From NCBI GenBank assembly GCA_902478455.1, contig CABSLJ010000098.1, positions 1 to 9,141 on the forward strand: a DNA stretch of 9,141 nt, written 5' to 3'. The position numbers and the translations under genes were made by a program. The stretch is from an uncultured Oscillospiraceae bacterium (lineage in GTDB: Bacteria; Bacillota; Clostridia; Oscillospirales; Acutalibacteraceae). The notes under the pieces were generated by a model. That model had not been told where the DNA came from. It ran no database searches and saw only the letters and a program-made list of their open reading frames with translations. Shown piece by piece: positions 1 to 6,135 of the stretch (position 1 is the first letter of the stretch; every line of letters begins with the position of its first letter).

Positions 1-845
1 ATGTGGAGCATGCACTCGACCCGGTCTATGCCAGCTCGCTCGGCGTGGACGTCGAATCGCTGCTGGTTTCCCAGCCGGACACGGGCGAGCAGGCGCTGGA
101 AATCACCGAGGCGCTCGTCCGGTCGGGCGCGATTGACGTCATCGTCGTCGACTCGGTGGCGGCGCTGGTGCCCCGCGCCGAAATCGAAGGAGAGATGGGG
201 GACGCCCACGTCGGCCTGCAGGCGCGTCTGATGTCCCAGGCGCTGCGCAAGCTGGCCGGTGCCATTTCCAAGTCCAACTGTGTAGCCATCTTCATCAATC
301 AGCTGCGCGAGAAGGTGGGCATCGCCTACGGCAATCCCGAGGTCACGCCCGGAGGCCGCGCGCTCAAGTTCTATTCCTCCGTGCGCATTGAGGTGCGCAA
401 GGGAGAAACCCTCAAGGTCGGCGGAGAGGCGGTCGGCGTGCGCACGCGCACCAAGGTCGTGAAAAACAAGATGGCGCCGCCCTTCCGCGAGGCGGAATTC
501 GACGTCATCTACGGCAAGGGCATTTCCCGCGAGGGCGAGCTGCTCGACATCGCCGTCAAGATGGACATTGTCCAGAAGAGCGGCGCATGGTTCTCCTATG
601 GGGACGCCCGTCTGGCGCAGGGGCGCGACAATGTCCGCGAGCTCTTCCGCAACAACCGGGAGCTGGCGGGGGAGATCGAGGGCAAGGTGATGGAGGCCCT
701 CGCCAAGCTGCGCGCCAAGCCCTCCAAGGAGGAGGAAGCCGCCCCCGCCGCCAAACCGGTGGAGGTTGCGGTGGTCACGCCCGCCGCGCCGGCCCGTTCG
801 CGCGGTTCGGCCAAGGCGAACATCGATATCACGGTGGACGATTGA
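1..845 (+). CDS. recA: RecA recombinase, C-terminal part (5' end outside window)
   Basis: RecA is the ATP-dependent DNA strand-exchange protein and SOS co-protease, forming filaments on single-stranded DNA. The visible frame starts at base 3 (GTG, an internal Val codon) with VEHALDP, which aligns to E. coli RecA from about residue 95, so the Glu is the catalytic E96 equivalent. The N-terminal domain and the Walker A P-loop lie upstream of the window. Visible landmarks are Walker B (DVIVVDSVAAL, residues about 44-54 of the visible part), FINQ with the allosteric Gln, loop L2 (GNPEVTPGGRALKF) and the interface segment KVVKNKMAPPF with both Lys. The tail is Ala/Pro/Glu-rich and ends in the acidic ITVDD typical of RecA. 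The stop (843-845) is one base before the recX ATG. The first ATG of the window (1-3) is out of frame and is not a start. The identification is secure. Confidence 0.98.
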   Translation, partial: VEHALDPVYASSLGVDVESLLVSQPDTGEQALEITEALVRSGAIDVIVVDSVAALVPRAEIEGEMGDAHVGLQARLMSQALRKLAGAISKSNCVAIFINQLREKVGIAYGNPEVTPGGRALKFYSSVRIEVRKGETLKVGGEAVGVRTRTKVVKNKMAPPFREAEFDVIYGKGISREGELLDIAVKMDIVQKSGAWFSYGDARLAQGRDNVRELFRNNRELAGEIEGKVMEALAKLRAKPSKEEEAAPAAKPVEVAVVTPAAPARSRGSAKANIDITVDD

Positions 846-846
846 T

Positions 847-1470
847 ATGCAGGTGACCGAAATCAAGCCCCGCCGCAAGCGCCTGAGCGCCCTGTATCTC
901 GACGGCGAGCTCGCCGCCTGCCTGGACGCCGAGACCCTCAAGGAGGAGGGCGTTCGCCCGGGCATGGAACTCTCCGACGACGCGCTGCGCGAGCTGACCG
1001 ACAAATCGGAGCTACGCAGGGCGAAGGAGAAGGCGCTCTATCTGCTCTCCTGCCGCGACCATTCCAAAAAGGAGCTTTTTGATAAGCTCAGGCGCGCCGC
1101 CGGGGAGGAGGCCGCAGGTCAGGCCGTCGGTCGGATGGAGTCGCTGGGGCTTGTCAACGACGATCTTTATGCGGAGAAGCTCGCGCGCGAACTTCTCTTT
1201 CACAAGTACTGCGCCGCCAGGCGGACCGTTTTTGAATTGACCCAGAAGGGGATCGACAAGGAGCGCGCCGAGGCGCTTGTGGCCGAGTTGGCCCCCGATC
1301 CGGGGGAGCAGATCGCCGCCCTGCTGGAACGGCGGTACGCCTTTGCCCCAGAAGACGAGAAGGGGAAAAAGCGGGCGGTTTCGGCGCTGCAGAGGCTCGG
1401 CTATCCGTGGGAGGAAATCCGCCGCGCCCTTGCCCATTACGCGCCCGACACGGGCTATGAGGATGATTGA
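847..1470 (+). CDS. recX: RecX, regulatory modulator of RecA
   Basis: RecX binds RecA filaments and limits or modulates their activity in the cytoplasm. The 207-residue product has a short N-terminal extension (TEIKPRRKRLSALYLDGE, a Firmicute-type start) followed by helical repeats. The signature AKEKALYLLSCRDHSKKEL (about residues 58-76) and the later segment GLVNDDLYAEKLARE match RecX. I chose ATG 847 because it starts one base after the recA stop, and the family sequence begins there. Reading upstream in this frame gives only Arg/Pro-rich shadow sequence inside recA. The ribosome site is weak (GGTGG at 833-837), so translation is probably coupled to recA. Placement directly behind recA is the common arrangement and supports the call. 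Confidence 0.93.
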   Translation: MQVTEIKPRRKRLSALYLDGELAACLDAETLKEEGVRPGMELSDDALRELTDKSELRRAKEKALYLLSCRDHSKKELFDKLRRAAGEEAAGQAVGRMESLGLVNDDLYAEKLARELLFHKYCAARRTVFELTQKGIDKERAEALVAELAPDPGEQIAALLERRYAFAPEDEKGKKRAVSALQRLGYPWEEIRRALAHYAPDTGYEDD

Positions 1471-1474
1471 TAGT

Positions 1475-2809
1475 ATGTCTTACCGAATTGGCATGGTAAG
1501 CCTCGGCTGCGCGAAGAACCGCGTGGACGCCGAGCTGATGCTCTCAAAATTGAAGGAGGCGGGCTACGCCCTAAGCGAGGACCCCGCTCTGGCCGACGTG
1601 GCCATCGTCAACACCTGTGGTTTTATTGAAGATGCAAAAAAAGAAAGCATAGATGAGATACTGGAGCTCATAAGCTTGAAGAAAGAAGGAAAAATAAAAG
1701 CTATTGTGGTGACCGGCTGTCTGGCCGAGCGTTACCGCGAAGAGGTCTTGAAGGAGCTGCCCGAGGCGGACGCCGTCATCGGCATTGGCGCCAACGCGGA
1801 CATCGCCGAGGTGGTCGGCCGCGCGCTCGCAGGAGAGACGACCGAACGCTTTCCCGAAAAGGAAAAGCTCCCGCTCGACGGCGGCCGGGTGCAGTCCACC
1901 CCCTTTTACACCGCCTACCTCAAGGTGGCCGACGGGTGCGATAACCGCTGCTCCTACTGCGCCATCCCCCTCATCCGCGGCGGCTTCCGCAGCAGGAGGA
2001 TGGAGGATGTCGTGGCGGAGGCTGAAACCCTGGCGCGCAACGGCGTGCGCGAGCTGATGGTCATCGCTCAGGACACCACCCGCTACGGCGAGGACCTCTA
2101 CGGTAAGCTGATGCTGCCCGAGCTGCTGCGCAGGCTGTGCACAGTCGACGGCCTTGAGTGGATTCGCCTGCTCTACTGCTACCCCGACCGCGTGACCGAC
2201 GAGCTGATCGATACCGTCGCGCGGGAACCCAAGATACTTCCTTACATCGATCTGCCCCTGCAGCACTGCAACGGCCGTCTGCTGTCCGCCATGAACCGCC
2301 GGGGCGACCGGGAAAGCCTCATGGCTCTCATCCGCAAGCTGCGTCGGCGCATCCCCGGCGTGATCCTCCGCACAACGCTCATCGCCGGCTTCCCCGGCGA
2401 GACCGAGGAGGAATTCTGCGAACTGGCCGAATTTGTCAAGGAGGCGCGCTTTGAACGCCTGGGCTGCTTCCCCTATTCCCGCGAGGAGGACACCCCCGCC
2501 TATGACCTGCCCGGCCAGATCGATGAAGAGACCAAGCTCCGCCGCCAGGAGATCATCATGGAGACCCAGGCGCGCATCGTGGAGGAGCAGTGCGAGGAGA
2601 TGCACGGCAGGACCATCCGCGTGCTGTATGAGGGCTTCGACCGCTACGCCGAATGCCATTACGGCCGGAGCGCGGCCGATTCGCCCGATGTGGACGGCAA
2701 GGTGTTCTTTACGGTAAAGGGCCACAAGCCGCGGCCGGGAGACTTTGTGGACGTTCTGGTGACCGACCATATGGATTGCGATCTCATCGGCGAGCTGGCC
2801 GAAAAATAG
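1475..2809 (+). CDS. rimO: Ribosomal protein S12 methylthiotransferase RimO
   Basis: RimO is a radical-SAM enzyme with two iron-sulfur clusters. It adds a methylthio group to a conserved aspartate of ribosomal protein S12. The product has 444 residues, the normal family length. The N-terminal UPF0004 domain supplies C12 (SLGCAKN), C48 (NTCGF) and C82 (TGCLAERY) for the auxiliary cluster. The radical-SAM CxxxCxxC is C155-C159-C162 in GCDNRCSYCAIP, followed by RGGFRSR, which favours RimO over the tRNA enzyme MiaB. A C-terminal TRAM-like domain (about 380-440) is the expected S12-binding part. The start is uncertain among in-frame ATGs at 1457, 1463 and 1475. I chose 1475 because MSYRIGMVSLGC is the usual beginning and GAGG at 1459-1462 lies upstream, though the spacing of 12 bases is long. 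Codons 49-77 form an AT-rich island unlike the rest (see findings). Confidence 0.96.
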   Translation: MSYRIGMVSLGCAKNRVDAELMLSKLKEAGYALSEDPALADVAIVNTCGFIEDAKKESIDEILELISLKKEGKIKAIVVTGCLAERYREEVLKELPEADAVIGIGANADIAEVVGRALAGETTERFPEKEKLPLDGGRVQSTPFYTAYLKVADGCDNRCSYCAIPLIRGGFRSRRMEDVVAEAETLARNGVRELMVIAQDTTRYGEDLYGKLMLPELLRRLCTVDGLEWIRLLYCYPDRVTDELIDTVAREPKILPYIDLPLQHCNGRLLSAMNRRGDRESLMALIRKLRRRIPGVILRTTLIAGFPGETEEEFCELAEFVKEARFERLGCFPYSREEDTPAYDLPGQIDEETKLRRQEIIMETQARIVEEQCEEMHGRTIRVLYEGFDRYAECHYGRSAADSPDVDGKVFFTVKGHKPRPGDFVDVLVTDHMDCDLIGELAEK

Positions 2810-2825
2810 AGAGGGGAGGCGCAAG

Positions 2826-3437
2826 ATGAACACACCCAACAAGCTGACGGTGCTGCGGATGCTGCTGGTGCCCTTCTTTATGGCGTCTCTGCTCATCACC
2901 TCCCTGCCGCACCGCTTTTTGATCGCCGCCGTGATCTTTGGAATCGCCTCGCTAACCGACCATTACGACGGCAAGCTTGCCCGGAAAAACGGGATGATCA
3001 CCGATTTCGGCAAATTTCTCGATCCCCTGGCGGACAAGGTGCTTGTCCTGTCCGCCCTCGTCTGCTTTGTCCAGCTGGGCCTGACCGGCTCGGTTGTGGT
3101 GATGATCATCATCACCCGCGAGTTTATGGTGACCTCGGTGCGGCTGGTGGCGGTGGAAAGTGGCAAGGTGATCGCCGCCAACAACTGGGGAAAAGCCAAA
3201 ACGGTCAGCCAGATCGTCGCCATTTTGGTGGTGCTCGTGCTCCAGTATTTGAAGGAACTCGTCGAGATGAACCTCATTCCCCAGAGCTTTGTGGCGTCGT
3301 TTGTGCCGGTGGACGGCTTGTTTACCGCGTTTTACGTCATCGGGGAGATCGGCTTGTGGATTTCGGTGGTATTTACCGTCATCTCGGGCGTCATTTACAT
3401 CTGGGACAATCGGGATTTTATCAAGCAGGCAAAATAA
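2826..3437 (+). CDS. pgsA: CDP-diacylglycerol--glycerol-3-phosphate 3-phosphatidyltransferase
   Basis: PgsA is an integral membrane enzyme that joins CDP-diacylglycerol and glycerol-3-phosphate to make phosphatidylglycerophosphate, the committed step to phosphatidylglycerol and cardiolipin. The 203-residue product begins MNTPNKLTVLR, as PgsA does. It carries the complete CDP-alcohol phosphotransferase motif: D45, D48-G49, A52-R53, G62, D66, D70 with exact family spacing. These aspartates bind metal and substrate. Several hydrophobic segments flank it (about 11-26, 31-43, 72-97, 127-141, 170-193). The ribosome site GGGGAGG (2813-2819) is six bases before the ATG, and the gap to rimO is 16 bases, consistent with one operon. 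rimO-pgsA adjacency is widespread in Firmicutes. Other CDP-alcohol transferases share the motif, but the N-terminus and neighbours favour PgsA. Confidence 0.94.
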   Translation: MNTPNKLTVLRMLLVPFFMASLLITSLPHRFLIAAVIFGIASLTDHYDGKLARKNGMITDFGKFLDPLADKVLVLSALVCFVQLGLTGSVVVMIIITREFMVTSVRLVAVESGKVIAANNWGKAKTVSQIVAILVVLVLQYLKELVEMNLIPQSFVASFVPVDGLFTAFYVIGEIGLWISVVFTVISGVIYIWDNRDFIKQAK

Positions 3438-3458
3438 CTGGTGCATTTTGTCGCCGGA

Positions 3459-3469
3459 TGGTATATAAT
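3459..3469 (+). promoter_or_regulatory. Putative promoter -10 region of the cysE-cysS transcript
   Basis: A perfect TATAAT lies at 3464-3469, within TGGTATATAAT. The TG at 3459-3460 could serve as an extended -10 for the overlapping TATATA. No good -35 is visible at 16-18 bases; TGGTGC at 3439-3444 is the nearest weak candidate (19-base spacing). The box is 26 bases after the pgsA stop and just upstream of the T-box RNA, where a start near 3476 would be expected. The call rests on the -10 match and position only. Confidence 0.55.
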
Positions 3470-3676
3470 AGAGAGCAATAGAACCAAATGCGTTTACCGG
3501 GAGAAGTATCCGGAGAGGGACCATACCAGAGAATGGGCGCGTGATGCTGCGAGCGCCCTTGTGGGAACGCCGGGGAAATGCACCCGTCAGCACGCAGGGG
3601 GAAAGGAAGGCGAGTATCCCTGTGCGGTCGGCAGCCGTTACCTGCCCAAGGGGATTTGATCCCCCGAGTGAAAAAC

Positions 3677-3705
3677 CGGAGTGGAACCGCGGAAAGCCGC
3701 CTCCG
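3677..3705 (+). promoter_or_regulatory. T-box antiterminator
   Basis: The alternative fold is visible directly. CGGAG (3677-3681) pairs with CTCCG (3701-3705). The seven-base bulge UGGAACC (3682-3688) follows. GCGG (3689-3692) then pairs with CCGC (3697-3700) around an AAAG loop. The bases CTCCG, plus G3699 and C3700, also form part of the terminator's 5' arm, so the two structures exclude each other. UGGA can pair with the UCCA end of uncharged tRNA-Cys and hold this form. Confidence 0.93.
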
Positions 3706-3733
3706 TCCCCCATTTGGGGGACGGAGGCTTTTT
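3699..3733 (+). terminator. T-box intrinsic terminator
   Basis: A perfect 13-base-pair GC-rich stem has arms at 3699-3711 and 3716-3728, a four-base loop ATTT, and five T residues at 3729-3733. It is the off-state of the cysteine T-box. Because no terminator is visible after pgsA, it may also stop read-through from the recA-recX-rimO-pgsA unit. Confidence 0.95.
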
Positions 3734-3894
3734 GGTTTCCGGACCTTCCGGCCGTCCTTTGCCCTGTCCAAAAAGGGGATCGGAAGGCCGTCTCTGCGGT
3801 TTCCGGAGGAACAAACCATCGGTTTGGTTCGCTCAACGTCTGCCCTGTTCCGAGACGGAAGGGGCGTTTTATCCCAATACGGAGGGTGTTTGTC
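3734..3894 (+). other. Structured 161-base spacer between the T-box terminator and cysE
   Basis: No gene is visible here. The stretch holds three inverted repeats: CCTTCCG (3744-3750) with CGGAAGG (3781-3787); GAACAAACC (3809-3817) with GGTTTGGTTC (3821-3830, one bulged G, three-base loop); and TTCCG-AGA-CGGAA (3848-3860), extendable outward through one G-G mismatch. The decamer GGTTTCCGGA occurs twice, at 3734-3743 and 3798-3807. The cysE ribosome site GGAGGG is at 3881-3886. T-box genes often start closer to the terminator, so the length is notable. The function is unknown. Confidence 0.6.
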
Positions 3895-4578
3895 ATGTTC
3901 AGAAAACTCAAGGAGGAGCTGGACGCCATCATGGAGCGCGACCCGGCCGCGCGCTCGCGCGCCGAGGTCTATTTCCTCTATTCGGGCTTCAAAGCGGTGC
4001 GGGCCTACCGCAAGGCCAACTGGTTTTACCGCCGCAATATGAAATTTATCGCCCGCTTCATTTCCCAGCGGGCGCGCCACAAGACGGGAATAGAAATCCA
4101 TCCCGGCGCAACAATAGGGAAAGGGCTGTTCATCGACCACGGCATGGGCGTGGTCATCGGTGAGACAACCGAGATCGGGGACAACTGCACCATCTACCAG
4201 AACGTGACCCTTGGCGGCACGGGCAAGGACCACGGCAAGCGCCACCCCACGCTGGGCGACAACGTGCTGGTGGGCTCGGGCGCCAAGCTGCTCGGCCCCT
4301 TCAAGGTGGGGGACAACGCCCGCATCGCGGCGGGCGCGGTGGTGCTCAACGAGGTGCCGCCCAACTCCACGGCGGTGGGCGTGCCGGCGCGGGTGGTGCG
4401 CATCAACGGCATGAAGACCTCCTCGCTCGACCAGATTCATGTGACCGACCCGGTCGCCCAGGAGCTGTGCCGGTTGCAATACAACGTGGTGCAGCTGCAA
4501 AGCGGGCTTTCTCAGCTGGAGGAGCGGCTGCGTCAGAGGGAAGAAGCGGAAGAGCAGGCGAAACAGCCGCGGGAATAG
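3895..4578 (+). CDS. cysE: Serine O-acetyltransferase (short, EpsC-like CysE)
   Basis: CysE transfers acetyl from acetyl-CoA to L-serine, giving O-acetylserine, the precursor that CysK converts to cysteine. The 227-residue product has an N-terminal helical part (about 1-65), then a left-handed beta-helix of hexapeptide repeats (about 66-168: IHPGATIGKG, VVIGETTEIGDN, TLGDNVLVGSGAKLLG, VGVPARVV). Catalytic candidates are D81-H82 in FIDHGMG and H113/H117 in GGTGKDHGKRHP. It is shorter than E. coli CysE at the N-terminus, as in Gram-positive EpsC/CysE proteins. The C-terminus is a charged helix, probably coiled coil (about 190-225), ending QPRE rather than the terminal Ile that binds CysK in enterics. 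ATG 3895 is chosen because GGAGGG lies eight bases upstream and family homology begins there. It is controlled by the cysteine T-box upstream and is co-transcribed with cysS. Confidence 0.95.
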   Translation: MFRKLKEELDAIMERDPAARSRAEVYFLYSGFKAVRAYRKANWFYRRNMKFIARFISQRARHKTGIEIHPGATIGKGLFIDHGMGVVIGETTEIGDNCTIYQNVTLGGTGKDHGKRHPTLGDNVLVGSGAKLLGPFKVGDNARIAAGAVVLNEVPPNSTAVGVPARVVRINGMKTSSLDQIHVTDPVAQELCRLQYNVVQLQSGLSQLEERLRQREEAEEQAKQPRE

Positions 4579-4596
4579 CTGCTCTTGCGCGGCTGT
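4563..4596 (+). repeat. Inverted repeat spanning the cysE stop codon
   Basis: ACAGCCGC (4563-4570) pairs perfectly with GCGGCTGT (4589-4596) over an 18-base loop that contains the cysE TAG (4576-4578). No T-run follows, so it is not an obvious intrinsic terminator. It could slow ribosomes or nucleases at the end of cysE. The sequence shows only the pairing. Confidence 0.5.
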
Positions 4597-4634
4597 GACG
4601 CACCAAAACGGAACAACCGTCCCCACATGGGACG
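4594..4634 (-). repeat. REP-like palindromic sequence (GGGGACGG type)
   Basis: Read on the - strand, this holds GTGGGGACGGTTGTTCC followed by GTTTTGGTGCGTCACA. CGTCCC (4618-4623) and GGGACG (4629-4634) form a six-pair hairpin with a five-base loop. From memory, GGGGACGGTTnTT...GTCACA elements are dispersed in many clostridial genomes, often near REP-associated Y1 transposases. No transposase is present here. The resemblance is by eye, and genome-wide copy number is not visible. Confidence 0.4.
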
Positions 4635-4654
4635 TGCGATATCAAATATTCTCG

Positions 4655-4684
4655 TGGGAAGGCGGAAAAGCCTCCGCCTTCCCA
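4655..4684 (+). repeat. Intercistronic hairpin upstream of cysS
   Basis: TGGGAAGGCGG (4655-4665) pairs perfectly with CCGCCTTCCCA (4674-4684) over the eight-base loop AAAAGCCT. It ends 21 bases before the cysS ATG. ATCAAAGG follows instead of a T-run, so it should not terminate. It is more likely an mRNA processing or stability element, or it may influence access to the cysS ribosome site. The pairing is certain and the role is inferred. Confidence 0.6.
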
Positions 4685-4705
4685 TCAAAGGAAAGGCGGT
4701 CTAGG

Positions 4706-6112
4706 ATGAAACTCTTCAACACACTCACCAGACAAAAGGAAGAATTTATCCCTCTTGAGGAGGGAAAGGTCAAAATTTACGCCTGCGGGCCGACGGTGTA
4801 CAATTTCATCCACATCGGCAACGCGCGGCCCATCTGCGTCTTCGACGTGCTGCGCCGGTATTTTGAATACCGCGGGTACGACGTGACCTTCGTCCAGAAT
4901 TTCACCGACATCGACGACAAGATCATCAAAAAGGCCAACGAGGAAGGCTCCGACTACATGAGCGTCTCCGAGCGGTACATCGCCGAGTATAAGACCGACG
5001 CCGCCGGCCTCGGCGTCCGTGAGGCGACCATCCATCCGCGCGCGACCGAGAATATCGGAGAAATCCTCGGCATCATTGAAACGCTCGTCGAGAAGGGTTA
5101 CGCCTACCCGGCGGAGAACGGCGACGTTTACTTCCGCACCCGCAGGGACGAGGGCTACGGCAAGCTCTCCCATCAGCCCCTGGAGGAGCTGGAGGCGGGC
5201 GCGCGCATCAGCGTCGGCGAGGTCAAGGAAGATCCGATGGACTTTGCCCTCTGGAAGGCTGCCAAACCCGGCGAGCCAATGTGGGATTCCCCCTGGGGCA
5301 AGGGTCGTCCCGGCTGGCACATCGAGTGCTCGGCCATGGCCCGGCGCTATTTGGGCGAGACCATCGACATCCACTGCGGCGGCCAGGACCTGATCTTCCC
5401 TCATCACGAAAATGAGATCGCCCAAAGCGAATGCTGCAACGGAGCCCCCTTCGCACGCTACTGGATGCACAACGGCTACATCAATGTGGACAACCGCAAA
5501 ATGTCCAAGTCACTCGGCAACTTCTTCACCGTTCGCGACGTCGCCAAGGAATACGGCTACGAGCCCATCCGCTACCTGATGGTAGCCTCTCATTACCGCA
5601 GCCCAATCAATTACAGCGTGGAGGTCATCGAGCAGTGCAAGGCGGCGCTGGAACGCCTTTACACCTGCCGGGAAAACCTTGCCTTCGTGCTCGAAAGCGC
5701 CAAGCCCGGCGAGAAGCCGGAGGACGCCGCCGCCCGCGAGCGTTTCGAAGCCTGCCGCGCCCATTTTGTTGCCGCCATGGAGGACGACCTCAACACGGCC
5801 GACACCATCTCCGCCCTCTTCGACCTCGCGCGGGACATCAACACGACCGTAAGCGCCGCCAAAGAGCCTTCAAAGGAGCTGGCCGAATTCGCGCTTTCCC
5901 TCTTTGACGAGCTGTGCGGCGTGCTGGGCCTGCTTTACAACCGGAAGACTCAGACGCTCGACGAAGAGATTGAAGCCCTCATCGCCCAGCGCGCCGAGGC
6001 GCGCAAAAACAAGGACTGGGCCACGGCGGACAAAATCCGCGACGAGCTCAAAGCGCGCAAGATCGTCCTGGAGGACACGCCCCAGGGCGTCAAGTGGCGC
6101 GTGGAGGAATAG
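4706..6112 (+). CDS. cysS: Cysteinyl-tRNA synthetase
   Basis: CysS charges tRNA-Cys with cysteine using ATP. The 468-residue product is of normal length for this class I synthetase. It begins MKLFNTLTRQKEEF. The HIGH motif is HIGN (36-39) after YACGPTVYNFI, and KMSKS is at 265-269. The zinc ligands that discriminate cysteine are present: C27, C208 (HIECSAM), H233 and E237 (FPHHENE). The C-terminal anticodon-side helical domain ends with the family-typical QGVKWRVEE. ATG 4706 is chosen because homology starts there. The ribosome site is modest (GGAAAGGCGG, 4690-4699). It follows cysE after 127 bases and shares the cysteine T-box, matching the cysE-cysS pairing in Bacillus. Unlike Bacillus, no mrnC (mini-RNase III) follows; a terminator ends the unit. 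Confidence 0.98.
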   Translation: MKLFNTLTRQKEEFIPLEEGKVKIYACGPTVYNFIHIGNARPICVFDVLRRYFEYRGYDVTFVQNFTDIDDKIIKKANEEGSDYMSVSERYIAEYKTDAAGLGVREATIHPRATENIGEILGIIETLVEKGYAYPAENGDVYFRTRRDEGYGKLSHQPLEELEAGARISVGEVKEDPMDFALWKAAKPGEPMWDSPWGKGRPGWHIECSAMARRYLGETIDIHCGGQDLIFPHHENEIAQSECCNGAPFARYWMHNGYINVDNRKMSKSLGNFFTVRDVAKEYGYEPIRYLMVASHYRSPINYSVEVIEQCKAALERLYTCRENLAFVLESAKPGEKPEDAAARERFEACRAHFVAAMEDDLNTADTISALFDLARDINTTVSAAKEPSKELAEFALSLFDELCGVLGLLYNRKTQTLDEEIEALIAQRAEARKNKDWATADKIRDELKARKIVLEDTPQGVKWRVEE

Positions 6113-6135
6113 GAACACAAACGCTTGAAAAGTAA

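Larger units (their letters stand above)
3476..3733 (+). ncRNA. T-box riboswitch, predicted specific for tRNA-Cys
   Basis: This leader senses uncharged tRNA by pairing with its anticodon and its 3' end, then chooses between terminator and antiterminator. Stem I: loop-E AGUA at 3505-3508 faces GAA at 3575-3577; UCCGG (3509-3513) pairs with CCGGG (3570-3574); CCAU (3521-3524) pairs with GUGG (3561-3564); AGAGA is at 3528-3532; and the apical stem GGGCGC/GCGCCC closes on GUGAUGCUGCGA. The specifier loop reads GAAAUGCA, giving codon UGC (3579-3581, Cys) followed by the usual purine. The region 3590-3646 can form stem II-type pairings (e.g. CAGGG/CCCTG, GGCAG/CTGCC). Stem III is GGGGAT-TTG-ATCCCC (3650-3664). 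The T-box bulge UGGAACC is at 3682-3688; its variable base is A, matching discriminator U73 of tRNA-Cys. The genes downstream (cysE, cysS) agree. The 5' end is approximate. Confidence 0.95.

Noticed and set aside
1..3. ATG at the very start as a gene start
   Set aside because: It is out of frame with RecA, and the 76-codon frame it opens is a shadow of the recA codons.
1571..2899. Long antisense open frame (442 codons) opposite rimO and the start of pgsA
   Set aside because: It mirrors real codons of RimO on the other strand, has no recognisable domain, and crosses the rimO-pgsA junction. High GC makes antisense stops rare.
3441..3659. Possible 72-codon leader peptide before cysE
   Set aside because: Its ATG overlaps the promoter region and it lies wholly inside the T-box fold. 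There is no ribosome site and no Cys-codon cluster typical of a leader peptide.
3541..3894. Longer CysE with about 118 extra N-terminal residues
   Set aside because: The extension would translate the T-box and terminator. GGAGGG at 3881-3886 and family homology place the start at 3895.
2952..4626. Two antisense open frames (2952-3932 and 3421-4626) across pgsA, the T-box and cysE
   Set aside because: They run through the T-box RNA and its terminator, which have strong independent support on the + strand, and they show no known domain.
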